This document shows positions 1 through 8,067 of a stretch of DNA of 64,000 nucleotides, in pieces. Location: the NCBI GenBank assembly GCA_048500255.1, contig JASNYH010000010.1, positions 53,618 to 117,617 on the forward strand, given 5' to 3'. Each line of letters opens with the position of its first letter. The first letter of the stretch is position 1. Both the position numbers and the translations under genes were made by a program. The DNA comes from JAMHWF01 sp048500255. Lineage in GTDB: Bacteria > Pseudomonadota > Gammaproteobacteria > Burkholderiales > Burkholderiaceae_C. Under the pieces are notes generated by a model. It worked only from the letters and a program-made list of their open reading frames with translations. It ran no database searches and was not told the DNA's origin.

Positions 1-217
1 CGGGCAGCGTGCTGGCATGGCCCTGCAGCAGCATGCCCAGCGAGTCGCCGACGAGCACGGTGTCGACGCCGGCCTCGTCGACGAGGCGCGCGAACGCGGC
101 GTCGTAGGCCGTCAGCATGGCGATCTTCTCGCCGCGCGCCTGCATCTCGCGCAGGCTGCGCAGCGTGACGGGCTTGCGCGCGGCGGCGGGTGCGGCGGCA
201 GTGCTGTGGACGCTCAT
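1..217 (-). CDS. panB: 3-methyl-2-oxobutanoate hydroxymethyltransferase, N-terminal fragment
   Basis: First step of pantothenate synthesis: transfers a hydroxymethyl group from methylene-tetrahydrofolate to 2-oxoisovalerate, in the cytoplasm. The gene begins at the ATG whose complement is at 215-217 and runs off the left edge, so about 72 residues are visible. The recognisable N-terminal PanB block is present: a 'KIAMLTAYDAAFARLVDEAG' stretch followed by 'TVLVGDSLGM', which carries the conserved aspartate of the metal/substrate site. The start lies 7 bases after the scpA stop, so it is probably translated from the DUF3460-scpA-panB transcript. The C-terminal two thirds are outside the window. 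Confidence 0.9.
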   Translation of the reverse strand, partial: MSVHSTAAAPAAARKPVTLRSLREMQARGEKIAMLTAYDAAFARLVDEAGVDTVLVGDSLGMLLQGHASTLP

Positions 218-224
218 GTCGGTT

Positions 225-1100
225 CTATCCCTGCTGGTACGCGAGTCTGACGTAGATCGGCGCAAAGGCCTCCGCCTGCGTCACTTCGAGCAGGTGCTCG
301 CGCGCCAGCTCGAGCAGCGCGATGAAGGTGACGACGACGACCTGCTGGCCGTGGCGCCAGTCGGCCGGCTCGAAGAGGTCGCCGAACTCGACGAAGCGCC
401 GCCCCTGCAGGCGGCGCAGCACGATGCTCATGTGCTCGCGCACCGAGAGCTGCTCGCGCGTCACGTGGTGGTGAGCCACCAGCTTGGCGCGGCGTGCGAT
501 GTCGAGCCAGGCCGCGCGAAGCTCGGCGACGTCGACGTCGGGCAGGTGCAGCGGCTGCGACTGGTCGACGTGCGCCTGCGCGCGCAGGAAGTCGCGGCCG
601 AGCTGCGGCAGCGCATCCAGGCGCGCCGCGGCGGCCTTCATCTGCTCGTACTCGAGCAGGCGGCGCACGAGCTCGGCGCGCGGGTCCTCGGCCTCCTTGC
701 CGTCGTCGCTGCGGCGCACCGGCAGCAGCATGCGCGACTTGATCTCGATCAGCATCGCCGCCATCAGCAGGTATTCGGCGGCCAGCTCGAGATTGCGCGC
801 GCGGATCTGCTCGACGTAGGCGAGGTACTGGCGCGTCACGTCGGCCAGCGGGATGTCGAGGATGTTGAAGTTCTGCTTGCGGATCAGGTACAGCAGCAGG
901 TCGAGCGGCCCCTCGAAGGCTTCGAGGAAGACCTCGAGCGCGTCGGGCGGGATGTAGAGATCCTGCGGCAGTGCGAACAGCGGTTCGCCGTACAGGCGCG
1001 CGACGGCCAGGCCGTCGACCGGCAGCGCGACCACGTCGGTAGCGGCGGGCGGCGGGGCGTCGGCGGGCGCGGGCGGCGCCTGCAGGGCGGCGGCGGTCAC
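225..1100 (-). CDS. scpA: Segregation and condensation protein A
   Basis: Kleisin subunit of the Smc-ScpA-ScpB condensin, which compacts and segregates the chromosome. 291 residues. After an Ala/Pro-rich leader of about 40 residues comes the kleisin N-terminal helical domain, recognisable by 'FEGPLDLLLYLIRKQNFNI' and 'DIPLADVTRQYLAYV', then the basic 'LLMAAMLIEIKSRMLLP' helix. The C-terminal winged-helix part has 'FIALLELAREHLLEVTQAE'. Length and motif order are those of full-length ScpA. It follows DUF3460 by 19 bases and precedes panB by 7, so the three form one minus-strand operon. scpB is not in the window. Confidence 0.95.
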   Translation of the reverse strand: MTAAALQAPPAPADAPPPAATDVVALPVDGLAVARLYGEPLFALPQDLYIPPDALEVFLEAFEGPLDLLLYLIRKQNFNILDIPLADVTRQYLAYVEQIRARNLELAAEYLLMAAMLIEIKSRMLLPVRRSDDGKEAEDPRAELVRRLLEYEQMKAAAARLDALPQLGRDFLRAQAHVDQSQPLHLPDVDVAELRAAWLDIARRAKLVAHHHVTREQLSVREHMSIVLRRLQGRRFVEFGDLFEPADWRHGQQVVVVTFIALLELAREHLLEVTQAEAFAPIYVRLAYQQG

Positions 1101-1119
1101 GGCGGCGGCCGGTGGCGGG

Positions 1120-1326
1120 TCAGGACGACGGCTTCGTCTGGTAGACGTAGGGCTGTTGAGCGACGCGGCCGCGGCGGAACTCGGCCTGCTGCTCGCGGTC
1201 GACCGGCCGGTCCCACAGCAGGGCGCGTCCGCGGCGCTGTTCTTCCTCGAGCGTGGGCTTCTTCGCCTTCAGCTCGTCGATGAACGTGGTGATGTCGGAC
1301 TTGTAGGGCTTCCAGAACAGCGGCAT
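1120..1326 (-). CDS. DUF3460 family protein
   Basis: Small uncharacterised cytoplasmic protein of 68 residues that matches the DUF3460 family as I remember it: 'MPLFWKPYKSDITTFIDELK' at the start, then a charged helix and an 'RALLWDRPVD' motif. No catalytic motif, signal peptide or membrane segment is visible. The family is largely restricted to Betaproteobacteria and usually sits directly before scpA, as here. Probably the first gene of the scpA-panB operon, with a candidate -10 box (TAGAAT) 35 bases upstream at 1361-1366. Function unknown. Confidence 0.85.
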   Translation of the reverse strand: MPLFWKPYKSDITTFIDELKAKKPTLEEEQRRGRALLWDRPVDREQQAEFRRGRVAQQPYVYQTKPSS

Positions 1327-1360
1327 GGCGGGCAGGGGATCGGCGGGACGACGGGTGTCG

Positions 1361-1366
1361 ATTCTA
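1361..1366 (-). promoter_or_regulatory. Candidate -10 box of the DUF3460-scpA-panB operon
   Basis: TAGAAT on the minus strand, five of six to TATAAT, ends 35 bases before the DUF3460 start codon and overlaps the stop codon of the upstream lysR gene. No convincing -35 hexamer is seen. The same TAGAAT hexamer lies before metG, the sigma-54 activator gene and argH on this strand. Confidence 0.4.
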
Positions 1367-2311
1367 GGGCCCGCGCACGGCGCCCTCGGCCGGCGGCGCC
1401 GCCGGCCGGCCGGGGCCGGCCACGCCGCCGTAGCGCTCGACGATCAGGCCGCGCAGCCAGCGCAGTGCCGGATCGTCGCGCCAGCGGCGCGACCAGTGCA
1501 GCGCGACGGTGAAGCCGGCCTGCACCGGCTCGAGCTCGAGGATGCGCAGCGCGGCCCCGCGCTGCACGAAGCCCAGCGCCGTGTGATGCGGCACGACGAC
1601 GGCCAGGTCGCTCTCGGCGAGGATGGCGGGGATCGCCATGAAGTGCGGGATCGACAGCCGCACGCGCTCCTGCAGCCCGAGCGCCTGCAGCAGGCGTACC
1701 GTCTCGGTGTGCTGGCGCACGACGATGTAGTCGAGGCGGCGCAGCACGTCGGCCGCCGGCGCGGCGGCGTCGAGCGGGTGCGCCGCGCGCACCAGCGCGA
1801 CGTAGCGGTCGTGCAGCAGCGGCTGCTGTTCGAGGCCCTCGGCGTCGGGCAGGTAGCCGATCGCCAGGTCGAGGCGGCCGGCGTCGAGCGCGTCCTCGAT
1901 CTGGGGATAGGGGAGCTGATGCGTCTCGATGCGCACGCCCGGCGCGCTCGCCCGCAGCGCCGCCATCAGGCCGGGCAGGAACACGCCCTCGCCGAAATCG
2001 CTCATGTGCAGGCGGAACGTCTTCGTCGAGCGTTCGGGCACGAAGCCCTCGGGCTCGGCCAGCGCCTGCTGCAGCGTGCGCAGCGCCTGCTGCACCGCCT
2101 GCGCGAGCTGCTCGGCGCGCGGCGTCGGCCGCACACCGCCGCCGGTGCGCACGAACAGGGCGTCGCCGACGAGCAGGCGCAGCCGCGTCAGGCCGTGGCT
2201 GACCGCCGGCTGCGACAGGCCGAGCTGCTCGGCGGCGCGGCTTACGTTGCGATGGTCGTACACGGCGTCGAAGATGCGCAGCAGGTTGAGGTCGAGCGAC
2301 GAGATATGCAC
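1364..2311 (-). CDS. LysR family transcriptional regulator
   Basis: DNA-binding regulator, probably of the divergent indolepyruvate oxidoreductase genes. With the chosen GTG start at 2311 it has 315 residues, the usual LysR length. It opens 'VHISSLDLNLLRIFDAVYDH', followed by the winged helix-turn-helix with 'NVSRAAEQLGLSQPAVSHGL' at about 20-40. The remainder fits the periplasmic-binding-like effector domain. A longer in-frame reading reaches 2506 but would run across the start of the divergent iorA gene and adds residues unlike LysR proteins, so I reject it. The 109-base divergent spacer holds a dyad that could be its operator. The effector is unknown; an aromatic 2-oxo acid would fit the neighbours. 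Confidence 0.85.
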   Translation of the reverse strand: MHISSLDLNLLRIFDAVYDHRNVSRAAEQLGLSQPAVSHGLTRLRLLVGDALFVRTGGGVRPTPRAEQLAQAVQQALRTLQQALAEPEGFVPERSTKTFRLHMSDFGEGVFLPGLMAALRASAPGVRIETHQLPYPQIEDALDAGRLDLAIGYLPDAEGLEQQPLLHDRYVALVRAAHPLDAAAPAADVLRRLDYIVVRQHTETVRLLQALGLQERVRLSIPHFMAIPAILAESDLAVVVPHHTALGFVQRGAALRILELEPVQAGFTVALHWSRRWRDDPALRWLRGLIVERYGGVAGPGRPAAPPAEGAVRGP

Positions 2312-2320
2312 GCGACGGAT

Positions 2321-2338
2321 ATTACTTAGAAGCAGTAT
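2321..2338. promoter_or_regulatory. Candidate LysR-type operator dyad
   Basis: TACT-N7-AGTA dyad (2323-2337) in the 109-base spacer between divergent lysR and iorA, one of very few AT-containing stretches here. It starts about 10 bases before the lysR start and lies upstream of the candidate iorA promoter, which suits a LysR activator or autoregulator. It resembles but does not exactly match the T-N11-A consensus. Confidence 0.35.
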
Positions 2339-2341
2339 CGA

Positions 2342-2371
2342 TTGGCAGAATGGCCTGATGCTGCCTACAGT
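2342..2371 (+). promoter_or_regulatory. Candidate sigma-70 promoter of iorA
   Basis: TTGGCA (2342-2347, five of six to the -35 consensus), an 18-base spacer and TACAGT (2366-2371, four of six to the -10 consensus). Transcription would begin roughly 40 bases before the iorA ATG. It lies directly beside the lysR-side dyad, as expected for LysR-regulated promoters. Confidence 0.4.
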
Positions 2372-2420
2372 CTCGGCCTCGCGGGCGCGCCGGGCGAGCG
2401 CGACCGCATGGAGGAGACGG

Positions 2421-4586
2421 ATGGAAGTGTCGTTCAGCAAGGAGGTCGAGTCGCTGCGGCTCGGCCGCGGCCAGACCTTCCACGGCGAGGGCATCCTCGC
2501 CATCACGAAGGGCCTGCTGCAGTCGGGCGTCGCCTACGTCGGCGGCTACCAGGGCGCGCCCGTGTCGCACCTGCTCGACGTCATGGTGCAGGGCCGCGAC
2601 TACCTCGACGAGCTCGGCGTGCACGTCGAGGCCTGCTCCAACGAGGCGTCGGCGGCGGCGATGCTGGGCGCGTCGATCCACTATCCGCTGCGCGGCGCCG
2701 TCACCTGGAAGTCGATCGTCGGCACCAACGTCGCGGCCGACGCGCTGTCGAACCTGTCGTCGCCGGGCGTCACGGGCGGCGCGCTGATCGTCGTGGGCGA
2801 GGACTACGGCGAGGGCGCCAGCGTGATCCAGGAGCGCACGCACGCCTATGCGCTCAAGTCGTCGATGCTGCTGTTCGACCCGCGCCCCGACCTCGGCACG
2901 ATGGTGCGCATGGTCGAGCACGCATTCCGCGCGTCGGAGGCGTCGAACATGCCGGCCATCATGGAGCTGCGCATCCGCGCCTGCCACGTGCGCGGCAGCT
3001 TCGAGTGCCAGGACAACGTCGCGCCGCCGGTGTCGACGCACCACCTGATGGCCGAGCCGGCGGCCTTCGACTACCAGAAGCTCGCACACCCGCCCGTCAC
3101 CTTCGGCCACGAGAAGAAGAAGGTCGCCGAGCGCATCCCGGCGGCGCGCCGCTACATCGCCGAGCACCGGCTCAACGAAGTATTCGACGGCCCGCGCGGC
3201 GACGTCGGCATCGTCGTGCAGGGCGGCCTGCACAACACGCTGGTGCGTGCGCTGCAGCAGCTCGGCCTGGCCGACGCCTTCGGCTCGAGTGCGCTGCCGA
3301 TGCTCGTGCTCAACGTCACCTATCCTCTGGTGCCCGAGGAAGTGGCCGACTTCTGCCGCGGCAGGCGCGCCGTCGTCGTCGTCGAGGAGGGCTCGCCCGA
3401 GTACATCGAGCACGAGATCCTCGCACTGCTCGCGCGCCGGGGCGTCGCGACGGCCATCCACGGCAAGGACATGCTGCCGGCGACCGGCGAGTACACCGTC
3501 GAAGTGCTGGCGGGCGGGCTGGCGGCGTTCTGCGAGCGTCATCTGCCCGACCTGGCAGGCGACGCCGGCTTCGCCGCCGGCAGGGCCTGGCTGGCCGGCA
3601 ATGCCGAGCGCCGCCGCGCCTTCGCGGCCGCGCTGCCGCAGCCGCTGCCGGCGCGGCCGCCGTCGTTCTGCGTCGGCTGCCCCGAGCGGCCCGTGTTCTC
3701 GGCGCTGACGCTGGCGCAGCAGGACGTCGGGCGCGTGCACATCGCGGGCGACATCGGCTGCCACGCGTTCGCGACCTTCGAGCCGTTCTCGTTCGGGCAC
3801 TCGATCCTCGGCTACGGCATGAGCCTGGCCAGCCGCGCCGGCGTCACGCCGATGATGCAGCGGCGCGTGCTGTCGGTGATGGGCGACGGCGGCTTCTGGC
3901 ACAACGGGCTGCTGACGGGCGTGCAGTCGGCGTTGTTCAACGGTGACGACGCCGTGCTCGTCATCATGAAGAACGGCTACACGTCGGCCACCGGCACGCA
4001 GGACATCATCTCGACGCCCGACGATGCCGTGAAAGAGGCCGCCACCGACAAGCAGCAAAGTCTCGTGCACCGCAACGAGACGATCGAGAAGACGCTGCAG
4101 GGCCTGGGCGTGCAGTGGCTGCGCACCGTCCACACCTACGATGTCGAGAAGATGCGCCGCACCTTCGACGAGGCGTTCACGACGCCGTTCGCCGGCCTCA
4201 AGGTGATCGTCGCCGAGGGCGAGTGCCAGCTCGAGCGCCAGCGCCGCATCAAGCCCTGGATCGCCGATCTGTTGAAGCGCGGCGAGCGCGTCGTGCGCGT
4301 CAAGTACGGCGTCGACGAGGACGTGTGCAACGGCGACCACGCCTGCATCCGGCTGTCGGGCTGCCCGACGCTCACGCTCAAGGACAACCCCGATCCGCTG
4401 AAGGTCGACCCGGTCGCCACCGTGATCGACGGCTGCGTCGGCTGCGGCCTGTGCGGCGCCAACGCCCACGCCGCGACGCTGTGCCCGTCGTTCTATCGCG
4501 CCGAAGTGGTGCGCAATCCGAAGTGGCACGAGCGCCTGGCCGACGCCGTGCGCAGCGTCGCGCGGCGCGTGCTGCAGCCGGCCTGA
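2421..4586 (+). CDS. iorA: Indolepyruvate:ferredoxin oxidoreductase, TPP and iron-sulfur subunit
   Basis: Thiamine-dependent oxidative decarboxylation of aryl-pyruvates (indolepyruvate, phenylpyruvate) to the aryl-acyl-CoA with reduction of ferredoxin. 721 residues from ATG 2421, preceded by GGAGGAGA. The N-terminal half is the pyrimidine-binding POR domain. The middle has 'FCVGCPERP' near residue 415 and 'GDIGCHAF'. The TPP-binding motif 'MGDGGFWHNGLL' is near 490, followed by 'VLVIMKNGYTSATG'. The C-terminus carries a ferredoxin-like part with cysteines in 'CNGDHACIRLSGCP' and 'CVGCGLCG', near 630-690. It precedes iorB by 23 bases and is divergent from lysR. This is the long proteobacterial IorA type. 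Substrate preference cannot be read from sequence. Confidence 0.9.
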   Translation: MEVSFSKEVESLRLGRGQTFHGEGILAITKGLLQSGVAYVGGYQGAPVSHLLDVMVQGRDYLDELGVHVEACSNEASAAAMLGASIHYPLRGAVTWKSIVGTNVAADALSNLSSPGVTGGALIVVGEDYGEGASVIQERTHAYALKSSMLLFDPRPDLGTMVRMVEHAFRASEASNMPAIMELRIRACHVRGSFECQDNVAPPVSTHHLMAEPAAFDYQKLAHPPVTFGHEKKKVAERIPAARRYIAEHRLNEVFDGPRGDVGIVVQGGLHNTLVRALQQLGLADAFGSSALPMLVLNVTYPLVPEEVADFCRGRRAVVVVEEGSPEYIEHEILALLARRGVATAIHGKDMLPATGEYTVEVLAGGLAAFCERHLPDLAGDAGFAAGRAWLAGNAERRRAFAAALPQPLPARPPSFCVGCPERPVFSALTLAQQDVGRVHIAGDIGCHAFATFEPFSFGHSILGYGMSLASRAGVTPMMQRRVLSVMGDGGFWHNGLLTGVQSALFNGDDAVLVIMKNGYTSATGTQDIISTPDDAVKEAATDKQQSLVHRNETIEKTLQGLGVQWLRTVHTYDVEKMRRTFDEAFTTPFAGLKVIVAEGECQLERQRRIKPWIADLLKRGERVVRVKYGVDEDVCNGDHACIRLSGCPTLTLKDNPDPLKVDPVATVIDGCVGCGLCGANAHAATLCPSFYRAEVVRNPKWHERLADAVRSVARRVLQPA

Positions 4587-4609
4587 CGCGCGAGGACTCT
4601 TTGCTCCCC

Positions 4610-6247
4610 ATGAATGCATCCGTGAACACCCAGCGCCCCGTCACCATCCTCGTGTGCGCCCTCGGCGGCGAGGGCGGCGGCGTGCTCGCCGAATGGCTGG
4701 TCGATACGGCGCTGGCCTGCGGCCACAGCGCGCAGAGCACGTCGATCCCGGGCGTCGCGCAGCGCACCGGCGCGACGACGTACTACGTCGAGATCTTTCC
4801 CGTGCCCGACGCGGCGCTCGGCGGGCGCCGGCCGGTGTTCAGCCTCAACCCGGTGCCCGGCGCGCTCGACGTGCTGGTGTCGTCAGAACTGCTCGAGACG
4901 GTGCGCCAGATCGGCAACGGCCTCGCGTCGGCCGATCGCACCGTCGTCGTCAGTTCGCGCCAGCGCACGCTGACGACGGCCGAGAAGATGCCGCTCGGCG
5001 ACGGCCGCGCCGACACCGACGCGCTGGTGCAGCTCGTGCAGCGCCATGCGCGCGAAGCGCAGCTGTTCGACATGGCCAGCGTCGCGCAGCAGGCCGGCAC
5101 CGTGATGAGCGCCGTGCTGTTCGGCGCCCTCGCCGGCGTGTGCGCGCACGGCGGCGTGCTGCCGCTGCCGCGCGAGGCCTTCGAGGCCGTGATCCGGCGC
5201 GGCGGCAAGGGCGTCGACGCCAGCCTGCGCGGCTTCGCGCTTGCCTACGACATCGTCGCCGGCGCGCGCGCCGGGTATGCCGCGGTGCGCGCGGGGGCGG
5301 AAGCAGCGGCGCGCGACATCGCGCGCGCTGCAATCCAGACACCCGCCGTGCCGGCCGAGACCGTGCAGGCGTTCCCCGCCGCTGCGCACGACATGCTCGC
5401 CGCGGGCCATGCGCGCCTCGTCGAGTACCAGGGGCCGGCCTATGCTCGGCTCTACCTCGATCGCATGCAGCGCGTCGCGCGCGCCGAGCATGCCGCCGAC
5501 CCGGGCGCTGCGCAGGGCCACGCCGTGACGCGCGAGACGGCGCGCTGGCTGGCGCTGTGGATGGCGTTCGACGACATCGTGCGTGTCGCCGACCTCAAGT
5601 CGCGCGCCGCACGCACGGCGCGCGTGCGTGCCGAGGTCAAGGCCGGCGACGCCGAGATCGTGCGCGTGTGGGACCACTTCAAGCCCGGCGTGCCCGAGTT
5701 CGCCGCGCTGCTGCCGGCCGGCCTCGCGCGCCGCCTGACGCAGTGGGACGAGCGGCGCCGGCGCACCGGCAAGCCGGCTGCCGCGCTGCCGCTGAAGGTG
5801 GGCTCGCACACCGTGTTCGGCCTCGTCGCGCTGCGCACGCTGGCGAGCCTGAAGTGGCTGCGCGTGCGCGGCAGCCGCTACGCCGCCGAGCAGGCGCTGA
5901 TCGAGCGCTGGATCGGCGCCGTCGAGCAGGGCACGCGCGCCGACGCGCGACTCGGCCGCGAACTCGCCGAATGCGGCCGCCTGATCAAGGGCTACGGCAC
6001 GACGAACGAGCGCGGGCGCGACAACCTGCTGCACATCCTCGACCAACTGGCCGCGGCGACGCCGTTCCCGTCGGTCGCGGCGCGCGCCGATGCGATCGCC
6101 GCCGCGCGCCGCGCCGCACTCGCCGACGACGCCGGCCGCGCGCTCGACCGCACACTCGTCGCCGCCGGCGCGCCGCCGCGGCCGGTGCGCGAGCAGCCGA
6201 TCCGCTGGATGCGCCGGCCGAGCGCGTCGCCCGCCTCGCGTTCATGA
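4610..6247 (+). CDS. iorB: Indolepyruvate:ferredoxin oxidoreductase, beta subunit (with DUF6537-like extension)
   Basis: Partner of IorA that completes the 2-oxoacid:ferredoxin oxidoreductase. 545 residues from ATG 4610, much longer than archaeal IorB (about 200). The first 190 residues are the POR gamma domain, with 'ILVCALGGEGGGVLAEWLVD' as the nucleotide-type glycine loop and 'IPGVAQRTGATTYYVEI'. The rest is the long alpha-helical extension (DUF6537-like) usual in proteobacterial forms. It lies 23 bases after iorA in the same operon. An earlier in-frame start would sit inside iorA and is unlikely. Confidence 0.85.
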   Translation: MNASVNTQRPVTILVCALGGEGGGVLAEWLVDTALACGHSAQSTSIPGVAQRTGATTYYVEIFPVPDAALGGRRPVFSLNPVPGALDVLVSSELLETVRQIGNGLASADRTVVVSSRQRTLTTAEKMPLGDGRADTDALVQLVQRHAREAQLFDMASVAQQAGTVMSAVLFGALAGVCAHGGVLPLPREAFEAVIRRGGKGVDASLRGFALAYDIVAGARAGYAAVRAGAEAAARDIARAAIQTPAVPAETVQAFPAAAHDMLAAGHARLVEYQGPAYARLYLDRMQRVARAEHAADPGAAQGHAVTRETARWLALWMAFDDIVRVADLKSRAARTARVRAEVKAGDAEIVRVWDHFKPGVPEFAALLPAGLARRLTQWDERRRRTGKPAAALPLKVGSHTVFGLVALRTLASLKWLRVRGSRYAAEQALIERWIGAVEQGTRADARLGRELAECGRLIKGYGTTNERGRDNLLHILDQLAAATPFPSVAARADAIAAARRAALADDAGRALDRTLVAAGAPPRPVREQPIRWMRRPSASPASRS

Positions 6248-6435
6248 ACATCTTAGTGAATCGGTCGGGATCCCTTCGAACCGCGGGTTCGCACTATTGG
6301 ACTCGGCCATCGGCGCAGGCATGCTTGCGTCCGCATGAGCCATCGCGATCTCGCGCGCCGGGAATCACCCCGCGGCTCTTGAGGATGTCGACGTAGCCCC
6401 CGCGAACCCACGCCAGTACCTTGCAAACAGGAGAC
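6248..6435. other. Spacer between iorB and the TRAP binding-protein gene
   Basis: 188 bases without a supported gene. It contains a short perfect hairpin (CGAACC-GCG-GGTTCG, 6277-6291) with no T-run after it, so it is not a convincing terminator. The Shine-Dalgarno sequence of the next gene (AGGAGA, 6429-6434) is at the right end. No promoter of quality was seen. Confidence 0.5.
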
Positions 6436-7473
6436 ATGAACATGACCAGATTCGCATCGGCTTCCATCGTGGCAGCGGCCTTGCTGGCGGCAGGCGCATC
6501 GGCCCACGCACAGCAGGTGGTGCTGAAGGTGGCCCACTTCCTGCCCGCCACCTCGAACCCCCAGGTCAACATCATCCAGCCCTGGTGCGACAAGGTGAAC
6601 AAGGAGTCGAACGACCGCATCAAGTGCCAGATCTACCCGTCGATGCAGCTCGGCGGCACGCCGCCGCAGCTGTTCGACCAGGCGCGCGACGGCGTCGCCG
6701 ACATCGTCTGGACGGTGCCGACCTACGCGGCCGGGCGCTTCTCGAAGTCCGAGGTCTTCGAGCTGCCGATGATGACCGTCACGGCCACGGCCGGCAGCAA
6801 GGCATTCTGGGACTACGTGCAGAAGAACTCGCTCGACGAGTTCAAGGGCACGCACCCGATCTTCCTGCACGTGCACGACGGCGCCGTGCTGCACACCAGC
6901 GGCAAGGTGGTGAAGGCGCTGGCCGACCTGCGCGGCCTGAAGATCCGCGGCGCCACGCGCATCAACGCGCGCATGCTCGCCGCGCTCGGCGCCACGCCGG
7001 TGCAGATGCCGCTGCCGCAGGTGCCCGATGCGATGTCCAAGGGCGTGATCGACGGCGCGATGGTGCCGTGGGAGGGCGTGCCGGCGATCAAGCTGCACGA
7101 GATCTCCAAGTACAGCCTCGGCGTGCCCGAGGGCCAGCCGCGCTTCGGCAACACCATCTTCGCCTTCACGATGAACCAGGCCCGCTACGACAGCCTGCCG
7201 GCCGACCTGAAGAAGGTGATCGACGCCAACAGCGGCCCGGCAGCCTCGGCTCTGGCCGGCGAGAAGTTCGACGCCACCGTCGAGCCGCACCGCAAGCTCG
7301 CGCGCGACCGCGGCAACACGCTGGCCTTCCTCGATGCCGCCGAATACCAGCGCTGGATCAAGGCCAGCGAGTCGATCGACGACGACTGGGTCAAGGAGGT
7401 CGCCGCCAAGGGCGCCGACGGCCGCAAGCTGATCGAGGACGCGAAGGCGCTGATCAAGAAATACGAGAAGTGA
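6436..7473 (+). CDS. TRAP transporter solute-binding protein (DctP family)
   Basis: Periplasmic binding protein that delivers an organic acid to a TRAP-type permease. 345 residues from ATG 6436, with AGGAGA directly upstream. Signal peptide at 1 to about 26: 'MNMTRFASASIVAAALLAAG', then cleavage after AHA. The mature part has DctP hallmarks: 'LKVAHFLPATSNPQVNIIQPW', 'QLFDQARDGVADIVWTVPTY', the conserved substrate-carboxylate arginine region 'LRGLKIRGATRIN', and 'DGAMVPWEG'. No DctQ or DctM permease gene is near, so it is an orphan receptor. Its position after iorAB suggests an aromatic or 2-oxo acid ligand (inference). A terminator follows at 7514. Confidence 0.9.
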   Translation: MNMTRFASASIVAAALLAAGASAHAQQVVLKVAHFLPATSNPQVNIIQPWCDKVNKESNDRIKCQIYPSMQLGGTPPQLFDQARDGVADIVWTVPTYAAGRFSKSEVFELPMMTVTATAGSKAFWDYVQKNSLDEFKGTHPIFLHVHDGAVLHTSGKVVKALADLRGLKIRGATRINARMLAALGATPVQMPLPQVPDAMSKGVIDGAMVPWEGVPAIKLHEISKYSLGVPEGQPRFGNTIFAFTMNQARYDSLPADLKKVIDANSGPAASALAGEKFDATVEPHRKLARDRGNTLAFLDAAEYQRWIKASESIDDDWVKEVAAKGADGRKLIEDAKALIKKYEK

Positions 7474-7513
7474 TCGATCGGTGGCGCGCCGGCGACAGCG
7501 CGCCCCGATTGTC

Positions 7514-7543
7514 GGGCCGGTGCATGCACCGGCCCTTTGTTTT
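7514..7543. terminator. Rho-independent terminator between convergent dctP-like and hyf-like genes
   Basis: Perfect inverted repeat GGGCCGGTGCATGCACCGGCCC at 7514-7535 followed by TTTGTTTT. It lies 40 bases after the TRAP binding-protein stop. The minus-strand hydrogenase-like operon ends at 7543 immediately on the other side, so the hairpin probably serves both transcripts, with the T-run suited to the plus strand. Confidence 0.85.
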
Positions 7544-8067
7544 CAGGCGGGCGGCGCGCGGCCGCGGCGCACCGCGGTCAGGATGCCGCGCAGGATCTCG
7601 ATGGGCGGCGGCGGGCAACCCGGCACGGCGACGTCGACCGGCACGACGTTGGACACCCGGCCGCAACTGGCGTAGCTCTCGCCGAAGATGCCGCCGTCGC
7701 AGCCGCACTGGCCGACCGCGACCACCAGCTTCGGCTCGGGCGTGGCGTCGTAGGTGCGCCGCAGCGCCTCGGCCATGTTGCGCGAGACCGGCCCGGTGAC
7801 GAGCAGCATGTCGGCGTGGCGCGGGCTCGCGACGAACTTGATGCCCAGCCCCTCGATGTTGTAGTAGGGGTTGTTGAGCGCGTGGATCTCGAGCTCGCAG
7901 CCGTTGCACGAACCGGCGTCGACCGCGCGGATCGCGAGCGCCCGGCCGAGGGTGCGCAGCACCTCGCGCTGCAGCCGGTCGGCCTCGACGCGCAGCGCGT
8001 CATCGCCCTCGGGCGCGGGCTCGGTGCGGATGCCCTGGGCCGCGATCTGCCGGACGATCTTCCACAT
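7543..8067 (-). CDS. Hydrogenase-4/complex I small-subunit homologue (NuoB/HyfI-like)
   Basis: Electron-transfer subunit at the junction of the peripheral and membrane arms in complex I-like enzymes. 174 residues from ATG at 8067, which overlaps the stop of the upstream large-subunit gene. All ligands for the proximal [4Fe-4S] cluster appear present: Cys54 and Cys57 in 'AGSCNGCELE', Cys121 in 'VGQCGCDGG', Cys151 in 'VPGCPPPP'; Cys123 and Cys135 are extra. A longer upstream in-frame reading lies wholly inside the large-subunit gene and is a shadow. Last gene of the six-subunit operon. Because the large subunit has no Ni site, this subunit probably passes electrons to something other than protons (inference). 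Confidence 0.85.
   Translation of the reverse strand: MWKIVRQIAAQGIRTEPAPEGDDALRVEADRLQREVLRTLGRALAIRAVDAGSCNGCELEIHALNNPYYNIEGLGIKFVASPRHADMLLVTGPVSRNMAEALRRTYDATPEPKLVVAVGQCGCDGGIFGESYASCGRVSNVVPVDVAVPGCPPPPIEILRGILTAVRRGRAPPA

Noticed and set aside
2312..2506. Upstream extension of the LysR reading frame
   Set aside because: It would overlap the iorA start and regulatory spacer, and the added residues do not resemble LysR N-termini. The GTG at 2311 gives a normal length.
2322..4619. 765-codon open frame on the minus strand opposite iorA
   Set aside because: Antisense shadow caused by high GC. Composition is Arg/Ala/His/Gln-rich with no family match, while iorA on the other strand has clear motifs.
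6277..6291. Hairpin CGAACC-GCG-GGTTCG after iorB as a terminator
   Set aside because: Only 6 base pairs and no T-run.
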